This document shows positions 11,064 through 23,237 of a stretch of DNA of 64,000 nt, in pieces. The notes under the pieces were generated by a model, which worked only from the letters and a program-made list of their open reading frames with translations, ran no database searches and was not told the origin of the DNA. Every line of letters starts with the position of its first letter. The stretch's first letter is position 1. The position numbers and the translations under genes are program-made. Source of the DNA: Boswellia sacra (lineage: Eukaryota; Streptophyta; Magnoliopsida; Sapindales; Burseraceae); assembly GCA_013180625.2 (NCBI GenBank), contig SNVD02005014.1, positions 144,376 to 208,375 on the forward strand, written 5' to 3'.

Positions 11064-12325
11064 GGACCCAGCCACTGACTGGTTACACCACTGTGAATAT
11101 CTTAGTAGTAATTTGTATTTTTTTTAATAAACTAAAAATAAAAAAGAAGATGATTTTTGTTTTTTTCCTCTTACAAAACTTAAGATTATTCAATAAAATT
11201 AACACTTATATAAGAAAATAAATATTTGGAGAATGAAACATTTAAAATATATATAATAATGGAATTTCAGGCTTAGCCGCCATGCATGATGTCTCTCTTC
11301 GTGCGTTTGACAAATTGGCTGCCTGCAGCCAAAAATCCAAAAGAGACGTTTACAGTTACATATAAAAACAAACCATTTTGAGTCGGCCTGAGGCTGAGAG
11401 ATTCCACAGAGAAATGGAGGCATTTTCATCAGAAATTAATGCACAAAAGCTGTTTTTGCATCCCCCTTGATTTGTACTAAATAATAATAACTGTTTTGTG
11501 CTTGCTTGATCAAAAATTTGTGTCACATATATAATATTATATCTACGTCTCGAACTATGGTTAGTCATTGTCTTAACTCTTAATTAACCAATGGTTTAGA
11601 TATATCAAAATTATTAGGTTATTAATTCCAGAATGCTATTCATTGAAATCTCGTTAATAATTTATTAAACAGGAATAGAGTGCTATTTCAGATTGTCTAA
11701 CGTAAATTCTGGTCATGATATCTTATTGATAAGTGTGGAATGAAATTAAAGCTTTATTGCCAAGAACGTTAAAAGGGATAAGTTGTAATTAGAATATAAA
11801 ATGTAAGTTTTTGTGTTTCTCTCTGTGTGTGTGTGTGTACATGTAACTTGTGAACGAAGGGGAGGAAATTGCAACGCAAGTGACAGGGAAGATTAACATA
11901 GCACACTGCAGGGTCACATCGCTATAGACAACTAATTGAGGGAACAAGTTTATATTTATACATCCATTATAATTTGGTTGTGGTTAGTTACAGATTAAGG
12001 AATTAATTAACCGCAAAATGAATTAATGGTAGCATAATATGTCGTATTAGAAATAATTTTTTTGTTTATGTTTTAATTTTAGGTATTAATTTATATCTAT
12101 AACAGTAAATTAATTAATTAATGGTAGTTTATATGTAATTACACAGAAAAATCAAACTTAGGTCAACATAAAGACACTATACGCGGTATCAGAAATAGAA
12201 CGGAAAATATTGCAAGGCATACACATTTACCTGCTCCATGTACATTTTTTCTGCAGCCACACCTTCTCATGCAATTTAACCTAGCTTCTTGCTTAAGGGG
12301 AAGATCTTCGACGCGGACAAAGTTG

Positions 12326-12335
12326 CTATATAAGG
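12326..12335 (+). promoter_or_regulatory. TATA box of NAC gene copy B
   Basis: CTATATAAGG lies about 130 bases before the NAC start codon and is conserved in copy C at 31867-31876. The sequence around it, including GGGGAAGATCTTCGACGCGG just upstream, is well conserved between copies. Confidence 0.6.
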
Positions 12336-12460
12336 AGTGCATTTGCGTTAGTGTAATGTACAGCTTCGATCCTTCTAATTGTTTTCAAAGATTTAACTGT
12401 CTTAGCTATTTGCTATACACTAATATCTTCTGATCCGTTCCATTACTTTGTATTCATTTG

Positions 12461-13239
12461 ATGGCTCATTTTGATCCATTAACGGGATACAGATTCCATC
12501 CTAATGACAAGGAAATCATCACCAAATTTCTTGAAAAGAAGATGCGCAATCGAAACAATAACTTTGATATGATTCGCGAACTTAATATTTGCAACTATGA
12601 ACCTTCGCAATTGCCTGGTGGGTATATATATAACAAATCTTGTATTAGAATAGGTAGCTTTTTATTGTATATTTTATTTTACTTTTTTTTTTGTATGCGC
12701 ATATATGCATGTAGGGCTTTCGTTAGCTCCAAATGATCAAGAGTGGTACTTTTTTAATCCGATTTCTAATGATGGAAACGTGAGAAGGACAACTAATACT
12801 GGATATTGGAAAGTCACCGGTGACCCTCAAGTGATCAAAGATGACAGAGGCAGAGAGATTGGTTACAAAAGAATTGTGCCTTACTATACTGGTCGTTCTC
12901 CTAATGGATGCGGTACATCTTGGGTCATCCATGAGTTTCATTCTGTGAATGAAACAACATTTCAGGTTTATGTTCTATCCATTTATTTATTTATATTGGT
13001 TTTGAACTATTTATTTATTAATTTATTATCATGATAGGCGTAAAATTTTAAAGAGATGGAATGGTTTTCCTTTTCCATATGTAGAAGTTTGATATATATA
13101 ATGTATGTACATATGAGGCATATATATATATATATATATATGCGACAGTGAGCTATCTGCTAATTTTCTTTATCTCAATTTTTTACTTGCGCAGGATCGT
13201 TTTGTTCTCTGTCGCTTAAAGAATAAGGCCTCCGGATGA
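12461..13239 (+). CDS. Short NAC-domain protein, copy B (three exons, 150 residues)
   Basis: NAC proteins are plant-specific transcription factors that bind DNA as dimers in the nucleus. Exons by inspection are 12461-12617, 12715-12965 and 13195-13239, all with GT..AG introns and consistent phases. The product shows subdomain A (LTGYRFHPNDKEII, residues about 7-20), B (IRELNICNYEPSQLPG), C (EWYFFNP; RTTNTGYWKVTGDP; GREIGYKR) and D/E (TSWVIHEFHSV; DRFVLCRLKN). It stops four residues after the domain, so the usual variable activation region is absent; most family members exceed 250 residues. Copy C stops at the same codon. One-base displacement of the frame at the end would add DEINQLQII, suggesting an old frameshift. 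It may be a short DNA-binding-only regulator or a decaying gene. Confidence 0.72.
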
Positions 13240-14572
13240 AATTAATCAGTTGCAGATAATTTGATGATGTAACGGGTAAAAAGACCATGCACTGCCTTCT
13301 TCATATCATCAACCTTTAAACGACGTCGTGCATGCATGGCGACTGCACTCCTAAAAATACAGAATTTTTTTTTTCTTTTTTAAGACTTAGATCAATAAGA
13401 CAATAACCATATCGGTATAACTTATTAATGATATACATATAACCGGAGTACAAAAATAAAATAAAGCATGCAATATTTCTACTATAATTCAATTGTTCCC
13501 ATCTTTATTTACCTGGGTTGGGTTTAATTAACCATATATACGTATAGTTTGATATTTAGTTAATTAGATTATACATATTAAGACTGTTAAATTATTATAA
13601 GTTGACTTACTGGCTCAGTTCTTCTCTTTTTCAGTTGATGGGTGGGTCGGAAAGATAAAGACTTCGGACGGCGGAGATCTCAAGTCAACGACGTCACTGG
13701 AGAATTTGGATTACAATATTATTTATTTATAATAGTTTAATTAGGAGTTAAGAGTGAATAATAAAGTTTGACTGTGTTTTGTACGGTTTGTCTTTTACGC
13801 ATCTTTGGATTGATTTATACAATAAACTGAATGTACTTAAACTATAGTAGTTGTATTCTGAGCATTTCAGCTACTTTTATCGGCCTGCTTAATAAAATTC
13901 AAAATTCTATAGCTTTAATAGCACTGTTTTTCTAAATATTAATTGGTTTTTTAATTAATTAGTTATATTGTCTCCTAATGGCGCAAATAGAGATATCAAA
14001 TCGATAATAGGATTGGCGATGGGGAGGAGGATGCCAATGCCCTCCCTCCCCGGCCAAAGCCATCCAATCAATTGTATTATCTATGTGACCAAACATTACA
14101 ACATTTGCAGTTCGCTCTTTTATCTATTTGCAAGTTTTGGAAAGTCAAGATTTGATGATACATGATTGGATAGATATAATATGGGGGACCATATATAAAC
14201 TCCTAGAAATTAATGATACATTTTGAAATCTAATTTTACAATACCTTGTAAAATTGGCCGTTGGAAAACAAAGAAAATTAAGCTAAATTTAACTCTAAGT
14301 CAATATTTAATGATATTTTAATAATAATTTATTTAATTAGGGCTTTAATTATTAGAAGGAAAGTCAAAATATACAATGAAATTAAATTTCGAAGTCAAAA
14401 ACAAATATTAATAATATCCATATGGGGCCTCCCTTAATCTTATGTAGGCCTATAAACACATTGAACTAGGCTTGTTAGCCCAATGGTTGAGCGCTCCACG
14501 TTTTATGTGAACGTACTTAGAAGATAAATCATAAATATTATTAACGTGGAGAACCTGTAAAATAAATATCAT

Positions 14573-15407
14573 CATCGGCGGACATACACTTAATCAGGGG
14601 GGCCCGGGACCCCACTGAAAATTTAAAATATATTAAGTTTCAACTGTTACAGATATATCCTTACATTAAAATTACTTCATTTTAACAAATATATTTTCTT
14701 ATATAAATTATATGATTTTAACAATTATACTTCATGCTATTGGATTCATCTTTAATTTTAAGTGTTGCTTTTACTTAACTCTCTTAGAGTAACATGATTA
14801 GGCAGGTTCACTTATGCGTTTTTATTTTATGTTATTACACGATTGAAATATCATGATATATATATATATATATATATTCATACAATTTATTTAGGAGGTA
14901 TTTAGAATATAAATAATCATTATGAATTTGAAAGAATATTTGCAATATATAATTTACTACATCATCAATCTAAATTTTTATAATTTTCTTTGAACTCAAT
15001 TCATCATTAATATATTAATTTACACATAATCTTAAATTTATATAATCAAATATTACAAAAAAATAAATTCTCTAATTATAGAATATCAAAATCCAAATAT
15101 TAAATATAGAGTGTTAAAAAATGTTATTCAAAATATATTAATTTAATTATAATCAAAAGACTATAGAACTTATATATATATATATATATGATATAAAACT
15201 TTTTCAAACTATAATATATTAGTTTAGTTTTACACACACACATACACACATATATAAAATCAAAAACAAAAAAATTATCCAATTTTTTATTTATTTGAAA
15301 ATTATTTTAAATATAATTAAATATTAATTATTATATTTAGTTACATATTTATTTTAATTCTAAACTATATGGTGCCTCTTCTAAATAAAATTTATAGGTT
15401 GACACTG
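14573..15407. mobile_element. Non-autonomous hAT-like insertion private to unit B
   Basis: An 835-bp AT-rich insertion is flanked by the perfect 8-bp repeat AATATCAT (14565-14572 and 15408-15415). Unit C at 34092-34099 has one copy of that octamer and no insertion. The left end CATCGGCGGACATACA resembles hAT termini; the right end (complement CAGTGTCAACC) matches it poorly. There is no open frame of interest, and it contains several AT and AC microsatellite runs (14857-14876, 15173-15190, 15233-15256). Confidence 0.7.
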
Positions 15408-16439
15408 AATATCATTGTTACACCTTTGTTTTAATAGTTGAATAATTTTTTTATTACAATGCAATTTAATCATGTCATTATATAGGTTGTTTAACATTAA
15501 TAAATTGGATTGGGACCATAGAGAAGCCCCTTTTTTTTATCTCACTTATGAATTTTTCTTTTCGTTTTTGTTTTTGTGTGCATATAAATTGTTAGAGTGG
15601 AGTTGTACATGAAAATCCTAAAAGCATTCTGAATATACAAACCCTTTTTTTAAACTTATTATTTAAAACAAAAACGTAAGTTTTACCAAAAAATATGAAT
15701 ATTTAAAAATAACTTATATAATCAATAAAAAAATTAATAGATCAATGGTTATTAATTACGAGAAAAATACAATTAAAAGGTAAAAATGTTCATTAAAAAT
15801 TGATAAAAAATTCATTTATAAAAAATATTTTTATTAATTTATCATGTGGGTTGGATTTCATTTGTTTTTATTTTTCTTGTAGTAACTTTTATTAAACGTA
15901 CAATTTTGAACTACTGAATTTCTGTTACTGACTTTTAGAAATTTGTTTTCAAAATTATTTATATTATTGGATGAATTTTTATTTCTTTAAAATTTTAAAT
16001 AATGAGTATATTTAAAATTTATAAAATATATTGGTGTCTCAATAACATCGAAATTTAGCAATTCTTTTCTTTCTAATGTGAAACTGAATGTTGTAAAATG
16101 CTACCCACTTTCTTATAACAAATTATATTAAAGGAAAAACCTGGACAAATGATTAGATAATTTATGAAAAAAATATAATAAGTTATTATTTTTTTCAATG
16201 CTTCCTCAATTGGTGAATTTAGTACAACTATATTTTTAAATTTAAGAGGTCATATTTAAATTATGGTACAAGAGGATTCATGTGCCAAGCTCATTTATTA
16301 TTTCTTTAATTAAGCATATATTAGAAATTCTCTTTGAGGACTAATAGTACTATGCATGAAAACATTCCATCTGCTTAATTTTTTTGTTCTTTGTCCTGTA
16401 TAAATTTACATTAATGATGCTCTTCAATTGCTTCTTAAC

Positions 16440-16500
16440 TATATACATACACACATACATAGATACATACATACATACATACATACATACATACACATAT
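16440..16500 (+). repeat. ACAT tetranucleotide microsatellite
   Basis: A run of ACAT/ATAC units with a few interruptions. Unit C has only a short AT run at the same place (35110-35121), so this expanded after the duplication or shrank in C. Confidence 0.85.
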
Positions 16501-16748
16501 TTATATGCTCATACTAGGAAACCTTTTATTTTATTTTATTTTTCTTTTTTCCCACTACTTGTTTTTCTTTATTATGGTCAATTCAGTCGCTTCCTTTGGC
16601 TTTTCTAATGATGTTTACTTGCAAGCATCTATGTACATAACTGCAGATATATATTTTCAAAGATTGATTCTCTTTTTTGGAATGTTTTATTAGGTTCATT
16701 GTATCCTGAATGAATTTCACTGAAACTACTTATAATCTCACTTGATGG

Positions 16749-17497
16749 ATGCTCATTACAGGTCACTACAAATACTGTAGCAGTTTGTAGTTATGATTTC
16801 TCCCTTGCCGTTAAAACTCCGAAATGTTAACTTAAACATGAAAAGGATAAAATAGTAAAATTATAACTTAAAATGATTAAATATGGTATCAATCACCTTG
16901 GCATTTGCTAATAAACTTTCCAAAAGAAAATTACGCCAAAAAATTTAGCACTATTATCCGAAAAATAAAATAAAATAAAATTTATTTAACTTATTTTAAT
17001 AAAATCCAATACAACTTATCACCTAGATAAATTAATTAAATTTACTAGTTAGTTTCAGCTACAGCTACTACTCTCACCACTATAATTACTATAACAATAC
17101 TATTTAAAAAAATTAAAATACTAATAATAATTAAAAAATAATATAAAATTTCTCCCCCGTCTTAATTAAATTAAAAGTGATTAAATATTAATTCAAACGC
17201 CATTGCACCGCACTTAAACGCCCATCTCCACCATATCACCACCAACACCATCTTCGTCGCCCACCACCTGCACCACGTTTGCCACCCACCTCCACTCTCA
17301 CATCATCATTACACAACAACTGTGCCGCTGTCATCAACCCAATGCATCATCGTCGCCAACAACCCCCGGCAGAATCACCTCAAACATTCACCAACAACCC
17401 AGCATCCATCAATAATAACAAAGTAAAATATATTAAAATATAAAACTATTGTTAAGCCTTGCTCACTAATTTAAATTTTAAGTAAAATGATAAACTT
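16749..17497. other. Intergenic DNA between unit B and copia element 1
   Basis: AT-rich to about 17200, then a pyrimidine-rich stretch (17210-17400) of CACCA/CATCA-type low-complexity repeats. No gene is supported. The 27 bases near 17430 (TATTAAAATATAAAACTATT and following) recur near 22780, on the other side of the copia element. Confidence 0.55.
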
Positions 17498-17502
17498 AAC
17501 AA

Positions 17503-17830
17503 CGTCAAGACAGCTCACATTCTATCCCTGCAGGACAAATAATTCCAGCTGTCATTGGTATGCTGTCTGTTCTGTTTTGTTTGTTATTAGAGGTGTGATT
17601 ATGCTGTAATTTAGTTAGTTAAGTTAGTTACAAATTAAGCCTAGATTAAGCCTACAACATTCTGGAATGTGACATGTGAAATCATCTCATTGGCTGTCAC
17701 GTGCTGCCATCAGATTGTTACACCTGGCTGTAAAATTCTTTTCTGAATTCTGTAAGGTACACATATAAATGAAACAGTACACCCAGCTGGTTGGTGAGCT
17801 GAGGTTTTCTGCATTCCTGAAATTCCAACT
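17503..17830 (+). repeat. 5' LTR of copia element 1
   Basis: 328 bp, beginning CGTCAAGACAG (the usual TG start mutated to CG; the 3' LTR has TG) and ending TTCCAACT. A promoter-like CACATATAAATGAAAC lies at 17760-17775. Confidence 0.9.
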
Positions 17831-17842
17831 TGGTATCAGAGC
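17831..17842 (+). promoter_or_regulatory. Primer-binding site of copia element 1
   Basis: TGGTATCAGAGC, complementary to the 3' end of plant initiator tRNA-Met, sits immediately after the 5' LTR. This is the standard copia primer. Confidence 0.92.
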
Positions 17843-17860
17843 CGCCCCATTACAAACACC

Positions 17861-19123
17861 ATGACCTCAAGGTTCTCTCATGGAAGTCCCAACAGTGGTG
17901 ACTCAGGATTGTCATCTCGGTCAAGCTCCTCAAATGGAAGCTCACCTTTTGGAAACACTCTCAATCAGTCCTTTCCCATCAAGCTGGATGAAGATAACTT
18001 CACCCTCTGGAAAACAATGGTGTTGCCTACACTGAGAGGACACAAGCTTGAAGGCCATGTCCTTGGAACCAAGAATTGCCCACCTGAATTCATCCCAGCA
18101 GCCACTGATGAAGATGGAAGCAGCTCCCAGCTCCAACCAAACCCAGAATTTGACAACTGGGTTACAACAGACAGCTTGTTAATCGGATGGCTCCTTGGAT
18201 CCATCTCAAGTGAGGTTGCAGCACAAGTAATCGGAGAACCCACCTCACATGACCTGTGGAAAGCACTTGAAGAATACTGCGGGATCAAAAACAGATCAAA
18301 AATCTCGAACCTGAGATTTGATCTTCAAACAACCAGAAAAGGGACAATGAAGATGAGTGAATACCTGTCAACAATGAAGAAAATTACAGACAACCTTGCT
18401 GTAGCTGGAAGCCCAGTTGAGATGAATGATTTAATTTCCTTTGTCACCTTAGGATTGGATGCTGACTACACACCCATTGTAGTTCAGATTCAATCCAAGG
18501 ATGGAATGTCCTGGCAGGAATTACAGGCCACTCTGCTGAATTTTGAAAATAGACTAGAGAGGCTCAATAACTTCTCTAATCTCAGCCTCAATCAGATCTC
18601 TGCTAATGTGGTTTCAGGAAAACAAAATTACCACAACCGAAATCAGTTCAAGCAAAGCAACAATAGCAGCAGAAACTTCAATCAAGGCTATGAGAGAGGG
18701 TCCAGCAACAATCCAATTAGAGGGAGAAGTGGTGGCAGATTCGGAAACTCAAGACCAATTTGTCAGATATGTGGGAAGGTTGGTCATCCAGCCTCCATCT
18801 GCTTCTACAGAACAGATATGAGCTACATGGGCTCAAACAATAGAGGCAGAAATGACAACAACACTAGACAAGGCCAACCACAGCAAGCTTATTTTGCCAC
18901 ACCTGAAACTGTTGTAGATGACTCATGGTTTGCTGACAGTGGAGCAACCAACCATGTTACTGCAGAGCCAAGCATTCTCAATGCAAGGAGTGAATACAAT
19001 GGTAATCAAACTCTCTCTGTAGGTGATGGTAACAAACTGAATATTTCTCACATTGGTCACTCTAAATTACTGCTGGAAATACTATGTTGCATCTCAAAAA
19101 CATCTTGTGTGTTCCTAGAATAA
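17861..19123 (+). CDS. Gag and N-terminal protease part of copia element 1
   Basis: 420 codons from the first ATG after the primer site. The N-terminal part is a copia-type gag (UBN2-like; LDEDNFTLWKTMVLPTL near residues 43-59, then LRGHKLEGHVLGT). Residues about 301-314 form a CCHC zinc knuckle (CQICGKVGHPASIC), preceded by an Asn/Arg/Gly-rich linker. The aspartic protease motif WFADSGATNH has its catalytic Asp at about 359. The frame runs into a foreign tail after about 19080, where a one-base shift separates it from the rest of the polyprotein; true homology continues in the overlapping frame from 19084. Confidence 0.88.
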   Translation: MTSRFSHGSPNSGDSGLSSRSSSSNGSSPFGNTLNQSFPIKLDEDNFTLWKTMVLPTLRGHKLEGHVLGTKNCPPEFIPAATDEDGSSSQLQPNPEFDNWVTTDSLLIGWLLGSISSEVAAQVIGEPTSHDLWKALEEYCGIKNRSKISNLRFDLQTTRKGTMKMSEYLSTMKKITDNLAVAGSPVEMNDLISFVTLGLDADYTPIVVQIQSKDGMSWQELQATLLNFENRLERLNNFSNLSLNQISANVVSGKQNYHNRNQFKQSNNSSRNFNQGYERGSSNNPIRGRSGGRFGNSRPICQICGKVGHPASICFYRTDMSYMGSNNRGRNDNNTRQGQPQQAYFATPETVVDDSWFADSGATNHVTAEPSILNARSEYNGNQTLSVGDGNKLNISHIGHSKLLLEILCCISKTSCVFLE

Positions 19124-22100
19124 CTAAGAATCTGTTGAGTGTGTCTAAGTTGACTAAAGACAACAAGATATATGTTGAATTTCACTCAAATATTTGCCTT
19201 GTGAAGGACAAAAGAACCAACCAAGTTCTGCTACAGGGGAGAGTTAAGGAAGGGCTGTATCAACTCAGTCCTAGTCCTAAAGTTCAGTCTAGTGTCTCCG
19301 AAAAAAATAAGAGGCTTGCAAGTCTGACAACTTCTGTTTCTTGTGTTCTAAGTTCAAATCAGCCAACCAAGAACCATTCCAGTTTGTTCTCAGACAAGTC
19401 TATGTCAAGCAGTCTCCAAAAGTGTCAAGGCCTAGTTACTTCCTTGACAAGTACCTTGCCAAATGAAGAGAAATTCAACATTTGGCACAGAAAACTTGGT
19501 CATCCTTCTGTAAAAATTTTGAGTCAGATTCTGAAAATTTGTAATGAAACAATTAAATTCAATGAAAATGATAGCTTCTGTGATGCTTGTCAGCTAGGAA
19601 AATCTCACTCTTTGCCATTTAAAAGTTCAAAAAATCAAACAAAACATCCCCTGGAACTTGTCCATACTGATCTTTGGGGACCAGCACCTATTTTCTCCAC
19701 TTCAGGCCACAAATATTACATACACTTCATTGATGACTATAGCAGATTTACATGGATCTATCCTCTTAAAACCAAATCTGAAGCCTTGACTGCTTTCAAA
19801 CAATTCAAAACACTTGTTGAAAACAAATTTGAAAGACATATCAAAAGCATTCAATCAGATTGGGGAGGAGAATTTAGAGTGTTTACTGATTATTTAAACC
19901 AACATGGCATAGAGTCTAGAATAGCATGTCCTTACACACATGAACAGCAAGGCAAAGCTGAAAGGAAACATAGACATATTGTTGAAATGGGACTTACCTT
20001 GCTTGCACAAGCCAGCATGCCCTTAAGGTATTGGTGGGAAGCTTTCCACACTGCAGTGCACTTGATAAACAGACTGCCCACTCCTGTCCTAAATGGAGTC
20101 TCTCCTTGGCAGAAACTCTATAATCAGATTCCATATTACAACCTCCTCAAGTCCTTTGGATGCTCATGCTTCCCCTGTCTGAGACCTTATCAAAGCCACA
20201 AATTTCAATTTCACACCACAAAGTGTGTGTTTGTAGGCTATAGTGATTCACACAAAGGCTTCAAGTGTCTAAGTCCAACCGGGAGGATTTATATTTCTAG
20301 ACATGTCATCTTTAATGAGATAGAGTTCCATTTTAAACAAGGTTTTATCAACACAAAAAGCACCCCCAATTCACAGCAATGAATCAGTGACTTCACTGGT
20401 GTATTTCTCCCTTTGTTCAACAAGCTGTCATGTCAAAATTCCAAGTGCAAGCTATCAGAGTCTAGTAACAATCCAGGAAAAGAAACCTCTCAATTTCTCT
20501 CCACTGCAGCAGAGCCTGACCTAAACACTCAACCAGCAGATAACTCATCACCTCCAGTTGAAATCCCTTCACCAAGAAACACCTCAAATCCACCAACACC
20601 ACATCATCAAAGTGAGCAAAACGCTGATAATCCTGATGAACTCACAGATCACCACCCTCACATTCCTATTGTGCCACACCATCCAATGATCACTAGATCA
20701 AAGAGTGGCATTTACAAGCCCAAAGTGTTCAATGCTGAACAGAATCCGAATGAGAACACTGAACCATTGACAGTCTCAAAAGCTCTCAAATCAGAGTGCT
20801 GGAGAAGTGCCATGAATGAAGAATTTGCAGCTCTGGTGAGAAACAAGACCTGGACATTGGTGCCATTCTCACCTCACTACAGCCTGGTAGGTAATAAGTG
20901 GGTGTTTAAAGTCAAGCTGAATAGTGATGGAAGTGTTCATAAACACAAAGCCAGGCTGGTAGCCAAAGGCTTTCATCAAACACCAGGAATAGATTTTACA
21001 GAAACTTATAGTCCTGTAGTCAAAGCTGGAACAATCAGAATCATCCTAACTCTTGCAGTGACAAAGAATTGGAGAGTAAGGCAGCTGGATTTCAACAATG
21101 CTTTCCTAAATGGGAACCTGGAAGAATCTGTATATATGATGCAACCTGAGGGATTTGTAGACCCTTCTATACCCACCTATGTGTGTAAATTACACAAGGC
21201 ACTCTATGGACTTAAACAGGCACCAAAGGCCTGGTTTGAGAAGCTGAAAGGCACTCTACTCAGCTGGAATTTCACCAATTCTAAGTCTGATTCTTCCTTG
21301 TTCATTCTCAAAACAGAAGAGATTTTAATCTACGTCCTAATATATGTAGATGACATCTTAATTACAGGGAATAACTCAGATTACATGCAGGGCCTAATCT
21401 GTAAGCTAAATAGCCTCTTTGCTCTCAAGGATCTTGGAGATCTTCATTACTTCCTTGGCATAGAAGTAAGGAGGGATGTTACAGGTATGTATTTGAATCA
21501 ATCCAAATACATCTCTGACTTACTGAAAAAGTTGAAGCTGGAACATCTGAAGCCATGCTCCACTCCTGCTGCTGTTAGTAAGAGCAAAGATGTTGAAAAC
21601 TCAGAAGTCTTTCCAGAACCAACCTTATACAGAAGCACAGTTGGGGCTCTCCAATATCTCACATACACAAGGCCTGATATTGCCTTTATAGTCAACAAAC
21701 TCAGCCAACACTTGCAGTCTTCAAAAATGGTGCACTGGCAAGGTGTTAAGAGAATACTCAGATATCTCATGGGAACCAAATTTGTTGGACTGCACATTAA
21801 GCCCTCTCATGACATCAACCTAACTGGCTTCTCGGATGCAGACTGGGCATGCAACTCAGAAGACAGAAAATCTATAGGAGGCTACTGTGTTTTCTTGGGA
21901 GATACTCTAGTGTCATGGCAGTCCAAAAAGCAACCTGTAGTGTCCAGATCAAGCACTGAATCTGAGTACCGAGCATTGGCTCTTGTAGCAGCAGAAATAG
22001 CCTGGATAGAATCCCTCCTGTCTGAACTTCATTGCTCTCCCTCTCAGTGTCCAGTTACCTGGTGCGACAACACAAGTGCAAGTGCTCTAGCATCAAATCC

Positions 22101-22344
22101 TGTATATCATGCTCGAACAAAACACATTGAAATTGACATTCACTATGTTAGAGACAGGGTTCTGCAGAAACTGCTTGAAGTCAGATATGTGCCCTCCTGT
22201 GATCAACTTGCTGAGTGCCTCACCAAAGCTTTGTCAGCTCCTCAATTTCATCTCCTTCGATCCAAACTTGGAGTACTCGAACTGCCCTCCAGTTTGAGGG
22301 GGGATGTCAAGACAGCTCACATTCTATCCCTGCAGGACAAATAA
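19084..22344 (+). pseudogene. Integrase, reverse transcriptase and RNase H of copia element 1, interrupted by one stop
   Basis: The frame runs 19084-20382, meets a TGA at 20380-20382, and continues in the same frame to 22344. The first part has the protease tail (ILCVPRITKNLLSVSKL), the integrase zinc site (HRKLGH; CDACQLGK) and catalytic core (HTDLWGP, IDDYSRFTW, SDWGGEF, and the Glu in GKAERKHRH). The second has RT (WVFKVKLNSDGS, QLDFNNAFLNGNLEE, YVDDILITG) and RNase H (GFSDADWACN; STESEYRAL; TKHIEIDIHYVRD). All key residues appear present. The stop and the upstream frameshift are the only lesions seen. Confidence 0.92.
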
Positions 22345-22634
22345 TTCCAGCTGTCATTGGTATGCTGTCTGTTCTGTTTTGTTTGTTATTAGAGGTGTGA
22401 TTATGCTGTAATTTAGTTAGTTAAGTTAGTTACAAATTAAGCCTAGATTAAGCCTACAACATTCTGGAATGTGACATGTGAAATCATCTCATTGGCTGTC
22501 ACATGTGCTGCCATCAGATTGTTACACCTGGCTGTAAAATTCTTTTCTGAATTCTGTAAGGTACACATATAAATGAAACAGTACACCCAGCTGGTTGGTG
22601 AGCTGAGGTTTTCTGCATTCCTGAAATTCCAACT
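22305..22634 (+). repeat. 3' LTR of copia element 1
   Basis: 330 bp starting TGTCAAGACAG directly after the polypurine tract and ending TTCCAACT, followed by AACAA. It differs from the 5' LTR by CACATGTG in place of CACGTG near 22500 and by its intact TG start. Confidence 0.92.
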
Positions 22635-22639
22635 AACAA

Positions 22640-23237
22640 TAACGAAATTATTTAACCTAACAATAAATTATGCTACAAATTAAAAAAACAAATTAAATTA
22701 GTCTACATAAAAAACTCAAAAGAGTTTGTTAGGCAAAATTCACGTATAAAAAAATATAAGGCCTTACACGTAGGAAGTCATATTAAAATATAAAACTATT
22801 ATTAAGTCCTACTATCCCAGGCTTTTAGATGAAGTGACGGTAACAAAATACACCAAAATCATTACAACAATTGTAATCTTTATAATTCAAAGGAAAGCCT
22901 GAATTCAATTCTATCACAGGCAATTAAGGTGGAATTGCTACAGTGAACAAGATTCGAAGTATTGCACCAATAATCGTTTTGCCTACTAAGGTTCCATCAT
23001 CTTTGTTCTTACTGAACTGCCATCACCTAATTCTCCGATCGTCACCGGATACAAGCCATAGCCGTCGGCCTCTGATTTGCAAGGCATCAACCTCCAATCT
23101 GCAAGCCACAAGCCTTGCAAGGCCACATACAACCAACCAAGGCGCCTTGCAAAGGCATAAGCGACCAGCGCCCAGAGGCTGGATGTTGTTGAAGGGAGGC
23201 AGTGAAAAGCGAAACCACAAGTGAAAAGTAAACGGTG
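22640..23237. other. Intergenic DNA between copia element 1 and unit C
   Basis: AT-rich, then a mixed region (23040-23190) with imperfect short repeats on the theme GCAAGCC/TTGCAAGGC. Open frames of 65-93 codons on either strand have no recognisable domain and are not called. Confidence 0.5.

Larger units (their letters stand above)
2634..16748 (+). repeat. Unit B of the NAC tandem duplication (split by a gypsy insertion)
   Basis: Bases 2634-2737 and 8284-16748 align almost continuously with unit C (23238-35359) once later insertions are removed. The alignment begins around TTATGAAATCGGTGTTTCG at 2641 (C: 23247) and ends at TGATGGATG near 16748 (C: 35359). It includes the NAC gene, its promoter, an older hAT-like remnant and long AT-rich spacers. 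Identity is high by eye over most of the length. Insertions private to B are the Tat-like gypsy element (2738-8283), the hAT-like insertion (14573-15407) and an expanded tetranucleotide run near 16440-16500. Gene-free stretches inside (8284-10290, 11070-12180, 13240-14570, 15410-16430) show only AT-rich sequence. Confidence 0.85.
17503..22634 (+). mobile_element. Ty1/copia LTR retrotransposon 1, young but damaged
   Basis: A 5.1-kb element flanked by the 5-bp target duplication AACAA (17498-17502, 22635-22639). Its two LTRs (328 and 330 bp) differ by only about one substitution near the start and a 2-bp indel, so the insertion is recent. The order is LTR, tRNA-Met primer site, gag, protease, integrase, RT, RNase H, polypurine tract (TTTGAGGGGGGA at 22293-22304), LTR; integrase before RT is diagnostic of copia. 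One frameshift near the protease-integrase junction and one in-frame stop at 20380-20382 interrupt the polyprotein, so this copy is probably not autonomous. Confidence 0.95.

Noticed and set aside
16384..16693. Open frames of 62-74 codons near 16.4-16.7 kb
   Set aside because: They translate the ACAT microsatellite and T-rich flanks; the unit C counterpart is not conserved as protein.
21498..21797. Minus-strand 99-codon frame in copia element 1
   Set aside because: Shadow of the RT/RNase H coding frame on the plus strand.
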